From positions 737,241-801,240 of the forward strand of contig NZ_KB900539.1 of the NCBI RefSeq assembly GCF_000378945.1: a stretch of DNA of 64,000 nt, read 5' to 3'. This document shows positions 1-9,900 of this stretch, piece by piece; position 1 is the stretch's first letter; each line of letters opens with the position of its first letter. A program made the translations under genes and the position numbers. Source of the DNA: Methyloversatilis universalis EHg5 (GTDB taxonomy: Bacteria > Pseudomonadota > Gammaproteobacteria > Burkholderiales > Rhodocyclaceae). Under the pieces are notes generated by a model, which was given only the letters and a program-made list of their open reading frames with translations, made no database searches and had not been told where the DNA came from.

Positions 1-1
1 C

Positions 2-517
2 ATGACCAGCCGTGATTCGACCGCCAACGACGAAGTGACCTCCACCGGTTCCGCTCAGACGGCAAACGGCCAGCACGCGCTGGACAATGCCGGCGCGATG
101 GAAAGCATGCTGTTTTCCTTCGGCTCTGACATGACTCTGGGCCTGGTCGACATCGGCTGGTACAGCACCGATTCCGACCTGACCGTGTATGCCTACACCG
201 GTGCTTCGGTGGCTGACATCACCACGACGATTTCCGGCAAGACCTTCTCGACCCTGACCGGCTGGACCAAGGTTGGCGATTTCGCCGGCAACAGCGATCC
301 GCGCGCCACCACCAATTCCACGTATTCACGTTACTGGCTGGTCACCCCGGGTTCGACCGCCGATGCGCTGGACTATGTGAAGATCGCCGGCGTCACCGCG
401 ACCACCAAGCCGGTCACCCCGCCGCCGCCGGCTGTGCCGGAACCCGCTTCGCTGGCGCTGATCGGTACCGCGCTGGCAGGCATGGTGGCTGTCCGCCGCC
501 GCCGCAAGGCAGCCTGA
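2..517 (+). CDS. PEP-CTERM sorting-domain protein (5' end outside window)
   Basis: The frame is open from the window edge, so the ATG at base 2 may be internal. The C-terminus carries a PEP-CTERM signal: VPEPASLALIG, a short hydrophobic helix and the basic tail VRRRRKAA. Such proteins are exported, processed by an exosortase and released or anchored outside the cell, often linked to exopolysaccharide. The rest is Thr/Ser/Gly-rich with no recognised catalytic domain. A strong terminator follows directly. No exosortase gene lies in the window. The sorting class is confident; the function is unknown. Confidence 0.85.
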   Translation: MTSRDSTANDEVTSTGSAQTANGQHALDNAGAMESMLFSFGSDMTLGLVDIGWYSTDSDLTVYAYTGASVADITTTISGKTFSTLTGWTKVGDFAGNSDPRATTNSTYSRYWLVTPGSTADALDYVKIAGVTATTKPVTPPPPAVPEPASLALIGTALAGMVAVRRRRKAA

Positions 518-527
518 GTCTTACCGG

Positions 528-561
528 CTGAAAAAAACCGCGCTACGGCGCGGTTTTTTTT
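528..561 (+). terminator. Rho-independent terminator, probably bidirectional
   Basis: A 6-bp stem CCGCGC/GCGCGG (538-543 and 548-553) with loop TACG is followed by eight T residues and preceded by seven A residues. It can therefore stop transcription of the PEP-CTERM gene on the plus strand and of the ABC transporter gene arriving on the minus strand. Confidence 0.9.
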
Positions 562-637
562 CGTCCATCGTCTTCCCGTCCCGGGCCCGTTTCCGTCATC
601 GGCCTCCGCCGACGGAAGTGCCGGGCGCGGTCATGGA

Positions 638-2494
638 TCATGCCGCCACCTCGGGTACCGCCTCAGCGGCATCTTCCTGCGCTTGCAGCGCCCACATCTG
701 CGCATAGGCGCCGTCCAGCGCAAGCAGTTCGGCGTGGCTGCCGCGTTCGATGATGTGGCCGCCTTCCATCACCAGAATCTGGTCCGCGTCCATGATGGTG
801 GACAGCCGGTGCGCGATCACCAGCGTGGTGTGGCCGCGCGCAATCTGTTCGAGCTGGCCCTGTATGGCCTGTTCGGTGCGTGAATCCAGCGCCGAGGTCG
901 CTTCGTCGAAAATCAGGATGGGCGGATTCTTCAGCAGCGCGCGCGCGATGGCCACCCGCTGCTTCTCGCCGCCGGACAGTTTCAGCCCGCGTTCGCCCAC
1001 CTTCGTTGCGTAGCCGTCCGGCAGCTTCTGCACGAAGTCGTGCAGCTGGGCGGCGCGGCTTGCCGCCTCGACCTCGGCGGCCGACGCACTGACCCGGCCG
1101 TACTGGATGTTGTAGTGGATGCTGTCGTTGAACAGCACCGTGTCCTGCGGAACGATGCCGATGGCGCCGCGCAGGCTGTCCTGGGTGAGCCGGCGGATGT
1201 CGTGGCCGTTGATCGTGATCCGGCCGCCGCCCTCGCTCACGTCGTAGAAGCGGTAGAGCAGGCGGGCCAGCGTCGATTTGCCGGAGCCGGAATGGCCGAC
1301 CACCGCGACCCGGCCACCGGCCGGAATCGTGAAATCGACATCGAACAGGATCTGCCGCGCCGGCTCGTAGCCGAAATTCACCTGCTGGAAGCGCACTTCG
1401 CAGGGGCCGGCCGGCAGCGACACCGCATCCGGCACGTCCGCCACTTCGCGGTGGGTGTCCATCAGCGCGAACATGCGCTCGATGTCGGTCAGCGACTGGC
1501 GGATTTCCCGGTACAGCACGCCGAGGAAGTTCAGCGGAATGTAGAGCTGGATCATGAAGGCATTGACCAGCACGATGTCGCCCAGCGTCATCCGCCCCTC
1601 GGCCACGCCCACGGTCGCCCGCCACATCATCAGCGCCACGCCTGTGGCGATGATGGCGGCCTGACCCATGTTGAGCCACGACAGCGACACCTGGCTGCGC
1701 TCCTGCGCGCGCTGCCAGTGCGCCAGCTGCTCGTCGTAGCGCCGGGCCTCGAATTCCTCGTTGTTGAAATACTTCACCGTCTCGTAGTTCAGCAGGCTGT
1801 CGATCGCCCGCGTGTTGGCGGCTGAATCCAGCTCATTGGCTTCGCGCCGGATCTGGGTGCGCCAGTTGGTGACGGTGACCGTGAAGGTGATGTAGAGCGC
1901 CAGCGTGACGAAGGTGATGAGCGCGAAACTCGCTTCGTACTGCACCGCCAGAATGCCCAGCACCAGTCCGATCTCGACCAGCGTGGGCAGGATGGAATAC
2001 AGCGTGTAGCTGATCAGCGAACCGATCGCCCGGGTGCCGCGTTCGATGTCGCGGGTGAGGCCGCCGGTCTGGCGTTCGAGGTGGAAGCGCAGCGACAGCG
2101 CGTGCAGGTGGCGGAACACCTGCAGCGAAATCCGTCGCACCGCCTGCTGGGTGACCCGCGAGAACACGATTTCGCGCAGTTCGGTCAGCATCGAGGTGGA
2201 AAATCTCAGCGCGCCGTAGGCCGCGAGCAGACCCAGCGGCACCAGCAGCGGTGCCGCCTCCAGCGCGGCACGCGACTGTGTGGCGGCGGGCGCCAGGGCG
2301 TCGATGATCTGCTTGAACACCAGCGGCACCGCCACGTTCGAGCCCTTGGCCAGCACCAGACAGGCGAGTGCGATCAGCACACGCCATTTGTAGGCCCACA
2401 GGTAAGGCAGCAGGTTGCGGATGGTTTCGGAATCGCGGCGGCGGGCGCCCGGGGCCTGTTCGGCGGGCGTCGGAAGGGTGGCATGTCGTCTCAT
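638..2494 (-). CDS. ABC exporter, Atm1/HMT1-like (fused permease and ATPase)
   Basis: A 618-residue half-transporter. An N-terminal six-helix exporter-type membrane domain (about residues 25-330) is followed by a nucleotide-binding domain with Walker A GHSGSGKS near residue 400, signature LSGGEKQ near 505, Walker B ILIFDEATSAL and the H-loop IAHR. The length and the N-terminal LLPYLWAYKWRV stretch match the Atm1/HMT1 heavy-metal or glutathione-conjugate exporters of the inner membrane. The substrate is inferred from family only. It is monocistronic, with a terminator beyond its 3' end. The start is an ATG followed by a basic, charged cytoplasmic leader. Confidence 0.85.
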   Translation of the reverse strand: MRRHATLPTPAEQAPGARRRDSETIRNLLPYLWAYKWRVLIALACLVLAKGSNVAVPLVFKQIIDALAPAATQSRAALEAAPLLVPLGLLAAYGALRFSTSMLTELREIVFSRVTQQAVRRISLQVFRHLHALSLRFHLERQTGGLTRDIERGTRAIGSLISYTLYSILPTLVEIGLVLGILAVQYEASFALITFVTLALYITFTVTVTNWRTQIRREANELDSAANTRAIDSLLNYETVKYFNNEEFEARRYDEQLAHWQRAQERSQVSLSWLNMGQAAIIATGVALMMWRATVGVAEGRMTLGDIVLVNAFMIQLYIPLNFLGVLYREIRQSLTDIERMFALMDTHREVADVPDAVSLPAGPCEVRFQQVNFGYEPARQILFDVDFTIPAGGRVAVVGHSGSGKSTLARLLYRFYDVSEGGGRITINGHDIRRLTQDSLRGAIGIVPQDTVLFNDSIHYNIQYGRVSASAAEVEAASRAAQLHDFVQKLPDGYATKVGERGLKLSGGEKQRVAIARALLKNPPILIFDEATSALDSRTEQAIQGQLEQIARGHTTLVIAHRLSTIMDADQILVMEGGHIIERGSHAELLALDGAYAQMWALQAQEDAAEAVPEVAA

Positions 2495-2650
2495 GCCTCG
2501 ATTCTAAGCGGCACAGCGTGGGTTTCGACGGTTACCGCTCGGTGGCAGTGGCGCCTCGCCGCGATGCAGCGTTTGAAGACGGGACTGCGCCTGCCTACGC
2601 GTCGCGAAGCGCTGATCCGGCGCAGACCGGAGCGGGGAGGCGGACCCGGA

Positions 2651-3892
2651 TCAGACCAGCAGCGCCAGCCAGGCCGCACCCACCGACAGCAGGACGCCCG
2701 GCACCACCTGGGCGGCGAAAGCGCGGTTGCCGGCGGTGAAGGCGACCACCAGCTTGCTCAGCGCATTGGTGCTGAAGCCGGCCAGTATCGGCAGCACCGC
2801 CTGTTCGGTTGCGATGCGGCCGCCGGCCTGCAGCGCCGCGACCGCAGCGGCCGCCGAATGAGCGTCGGCGAAGCCGGCCAGCGCCGCGGCCAGACCGGCG
2901 CCACCGGCGCCATAGCGGTCGGTCAGCCAGGCAGTCAGCAGCATCAGACCGCCCATGGTGGCGGCGAACAGCAGGGCCAGTCGCGGATTGAATGGGCGAC
3001 CGGGCGGTGGCGGTTCGCCGTCGTGCACCCGGGTGCCGCGCAGCGCGCACAGCACGCCATAGGCGGCTGCGGTCAGGCCTGCGGCCAGCAGCGAAGGCGC
3101 CAGCGCACGCAGCACCGCCGGGCTGGCGGCCGCCAGCAGCAGCGCCAGATACAGCACGGTGGCCAGCGACGACAGCACGGCGCCGGATACCGCGGCCGCA
3201 CGCAGGGTCGGCTCGCGCCGCGCATGCGCGCCCATGGCGGCGATGGTGGCGGTGCTGGACACGAAACCGGAGGCGAAGCCGGCAAAGGACAGGCCGCGGG
3301 CCGGCCCGGCCAGCCGCAGCGCGATATGGCCGCAGGCGTTGATCGTCATCATGAGCACTGCGAGCTGCCACAGCGTGCGCGGGTTCACCGCCCCCAGCGG
3401 GTCGATCGCGCGGTCCGGCACCAGCGGCAGGATGACCAGGGCCGCGGCCGCCAGCAGCAGGCCGTCATGCACCTCCTGCTCCGACAGCGCGCGCACCACG
3501 AAACGGTGCAGTGCGCTGCGCGCCGCGAGCGCGATGGCGACCACTACCCCGACGCCGGTGGCCAGCGGCGCATCCTGCATGGCGAGCGCGCCGAGCGCGA
3601 AGGTGAGGATGAGGGCGATTTCGGTGGTCAGGCCCGGATCGTCGTCACGCGAGCGGCGGTAGGACACCACCGCCAGCAGACCGACCGAGGCGGCCAGTAC
3701 CGCCAGCGTGGCGCCGCCGCCCAGCAGCATGGCGAGCGCACCGAGCAGCGACACCAGCGCGAAGGTGCGCAGGCCGGCGGCGCTGCGGGTCGGGCCTTCG
3801 CCCTTGCGCCGCTCGCGCTCGATGCCGATCAGCAGGCCGATGCCCAGCGCGGCGGCCAGACCGGTCAGGCGCGGGTCGAGATCGGCGGGCAT
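2651..3892 (-). CDS. MgtC/SapB-DUF4010 family membrane protein
   Basis: A 413-residue, almost wholly hydrophobic protein with roughly a dozen predicted transmembrane segments. The N-terminus (GLAAALGIGLLIGIERERRKGEGP) matches the MgtC/SapB N-terminal domain, and the C-terminal half is of the DUF4010 type. It sits in the inner membrane. MgtC relatives are tied to magnesium homeostasis, but the role of this long subtype is unsettled. It is a separate transcription unit divergent from the small HMA-like gene at 4012. Confidence 0.8.
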   Translation of the reverse strand: MPADLDPRLTGLAAALGIGLLIGIERERRKGEGPTRSAAGLRTFALVSLLGALAMLLGGGATLAVLAASVGLLAVVSYRRSRDDDPGLTTEIALILTFALGALAMQDAPLATGVGVVVAIALAARSALHRFVVRALSEQEVHDGLLLAAAALVILPLVPDRAIDPLGAVNPRTLWQLAVLMMTINACGHIALRLAGPARGLSFAGFASGFVSSTATIAAMGAHARREPTLRAAAVSGAVLSSLATVLYLALLLAAASPAVLRALAPSLLAAGLTAAAYGVLCALRGTRVHDGEPPPPGRPFNPRLALLFAATMGGLMLLTAWLTDRYGAGGAGLAAALAGFADAHSAAAAVAALQAGGRIATEQAVLPILAGFSTNALSKLVVAFTAGNRAFAAQVVPGVLLSVGAAWLALLV

Positions 3893-4011
3893 GCGGGAGC
3901 GCGGGGGATAGCCATGGCGCTACCTTAAACGAGGAAGCCACCGGCGGCGACCGCGGCTGCCCGGAGCGGCGTCCTCGCCTGTAAAGTGCCTACCGCTTCC
4001 GGAGGATTGCC

Positions 4012-4215
4012 ATGCACACCACGCTCATCACCGTCGACGGCCTGCGCGGCGAGGACGACGTCAACGACATCATCAACGCCATCCACGAACTGCCCGGCAT
4101 CAGCCTGGTCGAGGTCGCGCTGGCGACCGGCGTCATCAGCATCGAGCACAACCCGCTGGTGTGCGAAGCCGACATCCGCCAGGCGCTGGAGGACGACGGC
4201 TACGTGCTGCGCTGA
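4012..4215 (+). CDS. small HMA-fold (metal-chaperone-like) protein lacking the CxxC pair
   Basis: A 67-residue protein with the beta-alpha-beta-beta-alpha-beta pattern of heavy-metal-associated domains (TTLITVDGL ... VNDIINAIHELPGI ... VEVALATGVISIEHNP ... IRQALEDDGYVL). The usual metal-binding MxCxxC is replaced by a GLRGEDD loop, so ordinary copper binding is unlikely. A GGAGG ribosome-binding site precedes the ATG. It converges on the cytochrome gene downstream with only 7 bp between the stop codons. The fold is inferred; the role is unknown. Confidence 0.7.
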   Translation: MHTTLITVDGLRGEDDVNDIINAIHELPGISLVEVALATGVISIEHNPLVCEADIRQALEDDGYVLR

Positions 4216-4222
4216 GCGCAGC

Positions 4223-4591
4223 TCACCACTTGCCGAGCGAGCGGATGTAGGCCACCAGCTCCCAGATCTCGTCCTGCGAGAACACTTCGCCCCAGGGCGG
4301 CATCGGCGTCGCGCCCTTGCCGCCGTCGCGTATCGTGTTGAACACGTATTCGGCTTCCAGCCCGTCGCGGTCGATGAACAGCGCCGGCTTGTGGCCGTGA
4401 CAGTAGTCGGCGCAGGTGGACTGGAAGCGACCCATGCCGGCCTGGATGCGGGCCGGGTCGCGCAGGTCGAAGGGCGCCGGTCCGGCCGCTGCGCCGGACT
4501 CTGCCGCCTTGTCCGGCAGCACCGCGTTGAAAGCCATGGCTGAGGCCATGCAGCCCATCAGCGCGACAAAAATGAATGTACGTTTCTTCAT
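4223..4591 (-). CDS. small periplasmic c-type cytochrome with a C-x3-CH haem motif
   Basis: A 122-residue monohaem cytochrome with a signal peptide (MKKRTFIFVALMGCMASAMA). The haem attachment site reads C60-A-D-Y-C64-H65: three residues lie between the cysteines instead of the canonical two. The reading frame around it is intact. A downstream PMPPWGEVFS offers the likely axial Met, and the C-terminal helix (DEIWELVAYIRSL) is typical of class I cytochromes. It lies 106 bp after the PQQ dehydrogenase gene on the same strand and is probably its electron acceptor. The start at 4591 is chosen because it begins the signal peptide; the open frame extends further upstream. Confidence 0.82.
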   Translation of the reverse strand: MKKRTFIFVALMGCMASAMAFNAVLPDKAAESGAAAGPAPFDLRDPARIQAGMGRFQSTCADYCHGHKPALFIDRDGLEAEYVFNTIRDGGKGATPMPPWGEVFSQDEIWELVAYIRSLGKW

Positions 4592-4697
4592 GGAGTATTC
4601 CGGGTGATGCGTTGTTCTGGAATGCCGCCACGCCGCGGGAGGGGCGCGGCGTGACGGCAACCGGCAGCGGATGCGGGCACCCGCTGCCGGGTCATGC

Positions 4698-6662
4698 TCA
4701 GTCGACCTGCACCGCGACCAGTTCAGCCGGCAGACCGGCGCCACCGATCGGCACCACGACGTACTGCTTGCCGTTGGCCCGGTAGGTCATCAGCGCACCG
4801 AAGGCGGCGCCCGGCAGCTTGATTTCGCCGAGCAGATTGCCGGTGCGGGCGTCGTGCGCGTACAGGAAGGGCTCCTTCTCTTCGGCGGTCGCCTGGGTGA
4901 TCAGCGCGTTGCCGCGCGACGACAGGCCGATCACCGAGTTCGTGCCTTCCGGTGCGAGGAAGAGCACGTCGTCGGTCAGCGCGATGAAGCTTTCACGCGG
5001 CACACCGACGCGGTCCAGCTTCAGGTCCTTGAGCGCCGGATGGTCGACCGGACCCTTGCCCGCCGGAATGCGCCACAGGTGCTTGCCGGTGTTCATGTCG
5101 ATCGCGGTGACGGTGGAGAAGGGGGGCTTGAACAGCGGCAGACCCTGAGGACCGCCCACACCCGCCCAGGTGCCGGTGAAGTCGTACACGCCTTCGTTCT
5201 CCTTCTTCAGCTTGATGCCGAAGGGGATGGTGAAGGACGGCACGTACAGCACATTGGTTTTCGGGTTGTGTGCCGCGCCGGCCCAGCTGGCGCCGCCGAG
5301 CACACCCGGCACCTGCAGCGTGCCCGCCTTGTCCAGCGTGGGCGGGTAGTAGAGCGGGCCGTAGTTGTAGCGCGACAGGATCTTTTTCGCCTCTTCCTTC
5401 AGCTGCGGCGTGAGGTCGATCAGGTCGTCCTCGGTCACGCCCTGCTGCACGAAGGGCGCCGGCAGGCTGGGGAAGGGCTGGGTCAGCGACGACCGTTCGC
5501 CGGGCACGGTGGATTGCGGCACCGGCTTTTCGGTGATCGGCCACACCGGCTGGCCGGTGCTGCGGTCGAAGGTGAACACGAAGCCCTGCTTGGTCACCTG
5601 GGCCAGCGCCTTCACCTTCTTGCCATTGACCGTCAGGTCCATCAGGTTCGGTGCGGTCGGCAGGTCGTAGTCCCACAGGCCGTGATGAACGATCTGCTGG
5701 TACCAGGCGATCTTGCCGGTCTTGGCGTTGAGCGCGACGACCGACTCGCCGAACAGGCCATTGCCCTTGCGGTGGCCGCCGTAGAAGTCATTGGTCGGGG
5801 TCGAGAAGGGCAGATAGACCAGGCCCAGTTCCTCGTCGCAGCTCGGACGCGACCACATGTTTGCCGAGCCGGTGGTTTTCCACGAACCGTCTTCCCACGA
5901 CTCGTTGCCCGGCTGGCCTTCCTGCGGCGGCTGTTCGAAATGCCACACGCGCTTACCGGTGCGGATGTCGAAGGCCTGAATGTCGCCCGGCGGGTGGGAC
6001 TTCATCGGCGAGCGGCCGACCGCGAACGAATCGAGCACCGCCAGGCTGGGTACTACGGTGTTGCCGCACACGATGGGCGGCGAAGTGAGGGCGACCAGCG
6101 AGCGGTCGACGAAGCGGCGCAGGCCCTTGGTCAGGTCGATGCGACCCTTGTCGCCCCAGGTTTCGATCGGCTTGCCGGTCTTGGCGTTCAGCGCGATCAG
6201 GTAACCGTCACCGGTGCCGACCAGAATGCGCTTGTCGTTGCCATCCGCCCAGTAGGACAGGCCGCGGCTGATGAAGCCGAGGTTGGGCGGCGTGCCTTCA
6301 ATATAGGCTTTCGGATCGTAGGTCCACAGCGTCTTGCCGGTGTTGCCGTCGATGGCCGACACCATGGCCATCGGCGAACTGGAATACAGCACGCCGTCGA
6401 TGGCCAGCGGCGTGGACTGGTTCACCCAGGTGCGCAGTTCGGCGTTGTCCTGCCACACCTTGTTGTCCGGCATGGACCAGCGCCACGCCACCTTCATCGA
6501 CTTCACCGACTGCGCATTGACCTTGCCGCCAGCCAGGTAGCGCGAGCCCGCCTTGTCGCCGTTGTATTCGGTCCAGTTGTTCGCGGCTGCGCTGCCGCAG
6601 AACAGCGCCATGCAAAGCGCGCTGACCACCGGCCTGAGGGCCGGTCGCTTGGGAGTGTTCAT
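4698..6662 (-). CDS. periplasmic PQQ-dependent dehydrogenase, glucose/quinate-type
   Basis: A 654-residue quinoprotein with a cleavable signal peptide (ALCMALFCGSAAA) and repeated beta-propeller W-motifs (AIDGNTGKTLWTYD, ALNAKTGKIAWYQQ, FDIRTGKRVWHFE, AIDMNTGKHLWRI). The active-site stretch HHGLWDYDLPTAPNL matches the HHDLWDxD signature of the membrane glucose/quinate dehydrogenase group, but the N-terminal membrane helices of that group are absent, and there is no vicinal Cys-Cys disulphide of the methanol/ethanol type. It should oxidise a sugar, cyclitol or alcohol in the periplasm and pass electrons to the cytochrome at 4223-4591. The start at 6662 has an AGAGAGGAAAA ribosome-binding site. 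Confidence 0.85.
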   Translation of the reverse strand: MNTPKRPALRPVVSALCMALFCGSAAANNWTEYNGDKAGSRYLAGGKVNAQSVKSMKVAWRWSMPDNKVWQDNAELRTWVNQSTPLAIDGVLYSSSPMAMVSAIDGNTGKTLWTYDPKAYIEGTPPNLGFISRGLSYWADGNDKRILVGTGDGYLIALNAKTGKPIETWGDKGRIDLTKGLRRFVDRSLVALTSPPIVCGNTVVPSLAVLDSFAVGRSPMKSHPPGDIQAFDIRTGKRVWHFEQPPQEGQPGNESWEDGSWKTTGSANMWSRPSCDEELGLVYLPFSTPTNDFYGGHRKGNGLFGESVVALNAKTGKIAWYQQIVHHGLWDYDLPTAPNLMDLTVNGKKVKALAQVTKQGFVFTFDRSTGQPVWPITEKPVPQSTVPGERSSLTQPFPSLPAPFVQQGVTEDDLIDLTPQLKEEAKKILSRYNYGPLYYPPTLDKAGTLQVPGVLGGASWAGAAHNPKTNVLYVPSFTIPFGIKLKKENEGVYDFTGTWAGVGGPQGLPLFKPPFSTVTAIDMNTGKHLWRIPAGKGPVDHPALKDLKLDRVGVPRESFIALTDDVLFLAPEGTNSVIGLSSRGNALITQATAEEKEPFLYAHDARTGNLLGEIKLPGAAFGALMTYRANGKQYVVVPIGGAGLPAELVAVQVD

Positions 6663-6742
6663 CGTTTTCCTCTCTCCGTCTGATGTGCGTGGAGCACGCC
6701 ACGCGAGCTGTGCGGACAGCCGCGGCGTGCCTGTCTCACAGC

Positions 6743-6757
6743 GCAATACCGATGCCA
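6743..6757 (-). promoter_or_regulatory. sigma-54 (-24/-12) promoter of the PQQ dehydrogenase gene
   Basis: On the minus strand the sequence reads TGGCATCGGTATTGC, with GG and GC separated by exactly 10 bp, as sigma-54 requires, and a perfect TTGC -12 box. It lies about 80 bp before the start codon at 6662. A TGTCTCA half-site (6732-6738) sits just downstream. Confidence 0.75.
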
Positions 6758-6842
6758 GATCGAAGAATGGGAAATGCTCCCGGTATGTCCGGGAACGGAA
6801 TCTTCAGGGTGCCGGGTTCGGCCGATTCCGGGAGAGCTTCCC

Positions 6843-6890
6843 GAGACGGCTGTCTCCCGGTGGAGAGTCAGCTGTCTCAGGAATGAGGCA
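6843..6890. promoter_or_regulatory. candidate activator sites (TGTCTC/GAGACA inverted repeats)
   Basis: Two inverted repeats lie side by side: GAGAC-GGCT-GTCTC at 6843-6856 and TGTCTCA-GGAA-TGAGGCA at 6873-6890 (one mismatch). They lie about 85-135 bp upstream of the -24 element at 6757, the normal place for a sigma-54 activator. The same motif recurs upstream of the two other PQQ dehydrogenase genes. Confidence 0.65.
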
Positions 6891-6912
6891 GGGGTGAGTC
6901 AGATGTGAGGCA

Positions 6913-9900
6913 TCAGACCGCGGGGCGTGGCGCCTGTCCACGCCGCCGGAACAGCCGGCGCAGCAGTCCCTCGGCATCGTCGATATAGGTGTAGACCACC
7001 GGGATCACCAGCAGGCTGAGGAAGGTCGAAGTGATCAGGCCGCCGATCACCGCGATCGCCATCGGACTGCGGAAAGACAGGTCGGCCGAGCCGAAGCCGA
7101 CCGCGATCGGCAGCATGCCGGCGCCCATTGCAATGGTGGTCATCACGATGGGGCGGGCGCGCTTGTGGCAGGCGTCGATCAGCGCGTCGATGCGCGACAG
7201 GCCGTGGTCGCGCCGCGCGACGATGGCGTATTCCACCAGCAGGATGGAATTCTTGGTCGCCACGCCCATCAGCATGATGAGGCCGATCAGCGAAGGCATC
7301 GAAAAGCTCTTGCCGGCCAGCAGCAGCGCGATGAAGGCGCCGCCGATCGACAGCGGCAGCGCCGCCAGGATGGTGACCGGCTGCAGCAGATCCTTGAACA
7401 GCAGCACCAGCACCAGATAGATGCACAGCACGCCGGTCAGCATCGCCAGACCGAAGCTCGCGAACAGTTCGGTCATCATTTCCGCATCGCCCACCACCAC
7501 CTGCGATATGCCCGGCGGCAGCGCGTTGATGCTGGGCAGTGCCTGCACCGCCGCGCTCACCTCGCCCAGCGGCACGCCGGACAGTTCGATCTCGAAATTC
7601 ACGTTACGCAGCCGGTCGTAGCGGTCGATCACTGCCGGCCCGCTGGACAGCTCCAGCGTGGCCACCTGGCCCAGCATGACCGGGCCGGCGCCCGGCCGCT
7701 GCGTGGGCACCGGCAGCCGCGAGAGCAGATCGAGATCCGTGCGCGCGCTGTCCGGCAGTCGCACCGTGATCGGCACCTGCCGGCGCGGCAGGTTGAGCTT
7801 GGGCAGGAACTGGTCGTAGTCGCCCACCGTGGCTACCCGCAGCGTTTCGCCGATCGCCGCCGCGCTGACGCCCAGATCGGCGGCGCGCGCGGTGTCCGGC
7901 CGCACCGCGATTTCCGGCCGCAGCAGCGCGGCGCTGGACGAAATGCTGCCGATGCCGGGAATGGTGCGCAGATCCCTCTCCACCGCGCGGGCGGCTTCGG
8001 TCAGCGTGGCCGGGTCCTCGCCGCTCAGCGCCAGGATGTACTTCTCACCGGACGCGCCGAGGCCGACCTTGGTGCGCACGCCGGGCAGGTCGGCGATGGC
8101 CGCGCGGATCTGCTGTTCGGTCACCTGCTTGCGCACGCTGCGTTCGCTGCGCTCGGCCAGCAGCACGGTGAGCGTGGCCTTGCGCACCTCGGGTTCGCCC
8201 TGGGCCGCGATCGGGTCGTTGCCGACCGAGCCGCTGCCTATCGTGGTGTACACCCGGCGCACGTACTCGACCTTCATCAGGCGGTCGCGCGCCTGTTCGG
8301 CCATGTCCAGCGTCTGCGCCAGCGTGGTGCCCGGCGGCAGTTCGATGAATACCTGGGTCTGCGGATTGTCGTCCGGCGGAATGAAACCGGTGGGCAGCAG
8401 CGGGATCAGCGCGAGCGAGCCGATGAAGAAGGCGGCGGCCGCAATCGTCGTCAGGTGACGGTGGCGGATGCACAGCCGCGCGAACGCCAGATAGCGGCGC
8501 ATGATCCAGCCGTCCTCCTCCTGGCCGTGCTTCGCCGGCTTCAGCAGGTGGGCGGCCATCATCGGCGTCAGCAGGCGGGCCACCACCAGCGAGGCGAACA
8601 CCGCCAGCGCGGCGGTCCAGCCGAACTGCTTGAAGAAGCGGCCGGCGATGCCGCTCATGAAGGCGGTTGGCAGGAATACCGCGATCAGCGTGAAGGTGGT
8701 GGCGATCACCGCCAGCCCGATCTCGTCCGCCGCCTCGCGCGCCGCCTCCAGCGGGGTCTTGCCCATCTTCAGGTGGCGGACGATGTTCTCTACCTCGACG
8801 ATGGCGTCATCGACCAGGATGCCGATCACCAGCGACAGCGCCAGCAGTGTCACCACATTGATCGAGAAGCCGAACAGATACATGCCGATGAAGGCCGGGA
8901 TGACCGACAGCGGCAGCGCCACGGCCGACACGAAAGTGGCGCGACCGTCGCGCAGGAAGGCCCACACCACCAGCACCGACAGCAGCGCGCCTTCGTAAAG
9001 CAGGGTCATCGAGCCGTCGAATTCCTCCTGCACCGGTGTCACGAAGTTGAAGGCCTCGGTCACCGTCATGTCCGGGTGTTCGGCGCGCAGCGATTCGATC
9101 GCCGCCTGCACGCCACGCCCCACTTCGATCTCGCTGGCGCCGCGGCTGCGCGTGACCTCGAAGCCGACCACCTCCCGCCCGTCGAGCAGCGCGACCGAGC
9201 GGCGCTCGGCCACCGTGTCGCGGATGGTCGCGATCTGTTCCAGCCGCACCCGGCGTCCGTCGGCGAGCGCGATCTGGTAGCCGCGCAGCGTGTCCGCGGT
9301 GTCGGCGGTGGCCAGCGTGCGCAGCGGCTGTTCGCCGGTGCCGAGGCGGGCGCGGCCGCCGGTGGCTTCGATCTGCATCTGCCGCAGCTGGCGCGACACG
9401 TCGGCCGGGCTGGCGCCCAGCGCCTGCAGGCGCAGCGGGTCCAGTTCCACCCGCACTTCCCGTTTCGCGCCGCCCACCCGGTTCACCGCGCCGACGCCGG
9501 GCACCGCGAGCAGCTTGCGCGCCACCACGTCCTCGACGAACCAGGACAGGCCTTCCTCGTCCAGCCGCGACGACGACACGGTGAAGGCCAGCACCGGCGT
9601 GCCGGCCAGATCGAGCTTGGTCACCACCGGATCGCGCAGGTCGTCCGGCAGGTCGGAGCGCACCCGCTGTACCGCAGAGCGCACTTCGTCCAGCGCCTCC
9701 TGCACCGGCTTTTCCAGACGGAACTCGACGATGTGGGTGACCATGCCGTCCTGTATCCGGGTGGTGATGTGCTTGAGGCCCTGCAGCGTGGCGATCGAAT
9801 TCTCGATCTTGCGCGCGACGTCGTTTTCGAGCTGGCCGGGGGCTGCGCCCGGCAGTGCGGCACTCACCGTGATGGTCGGCAGGTCGAGGTCGGGGAAGTT

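Noticed and set aside
4671-6683. A 670-codon open frame on the plus strand
   Set aside because: It is antisense to the PQQ dehydrogenase gene, with low-complexity Arg/Ala/His composition; the minus-strand protein has unmistakable quinoprotein motifs.
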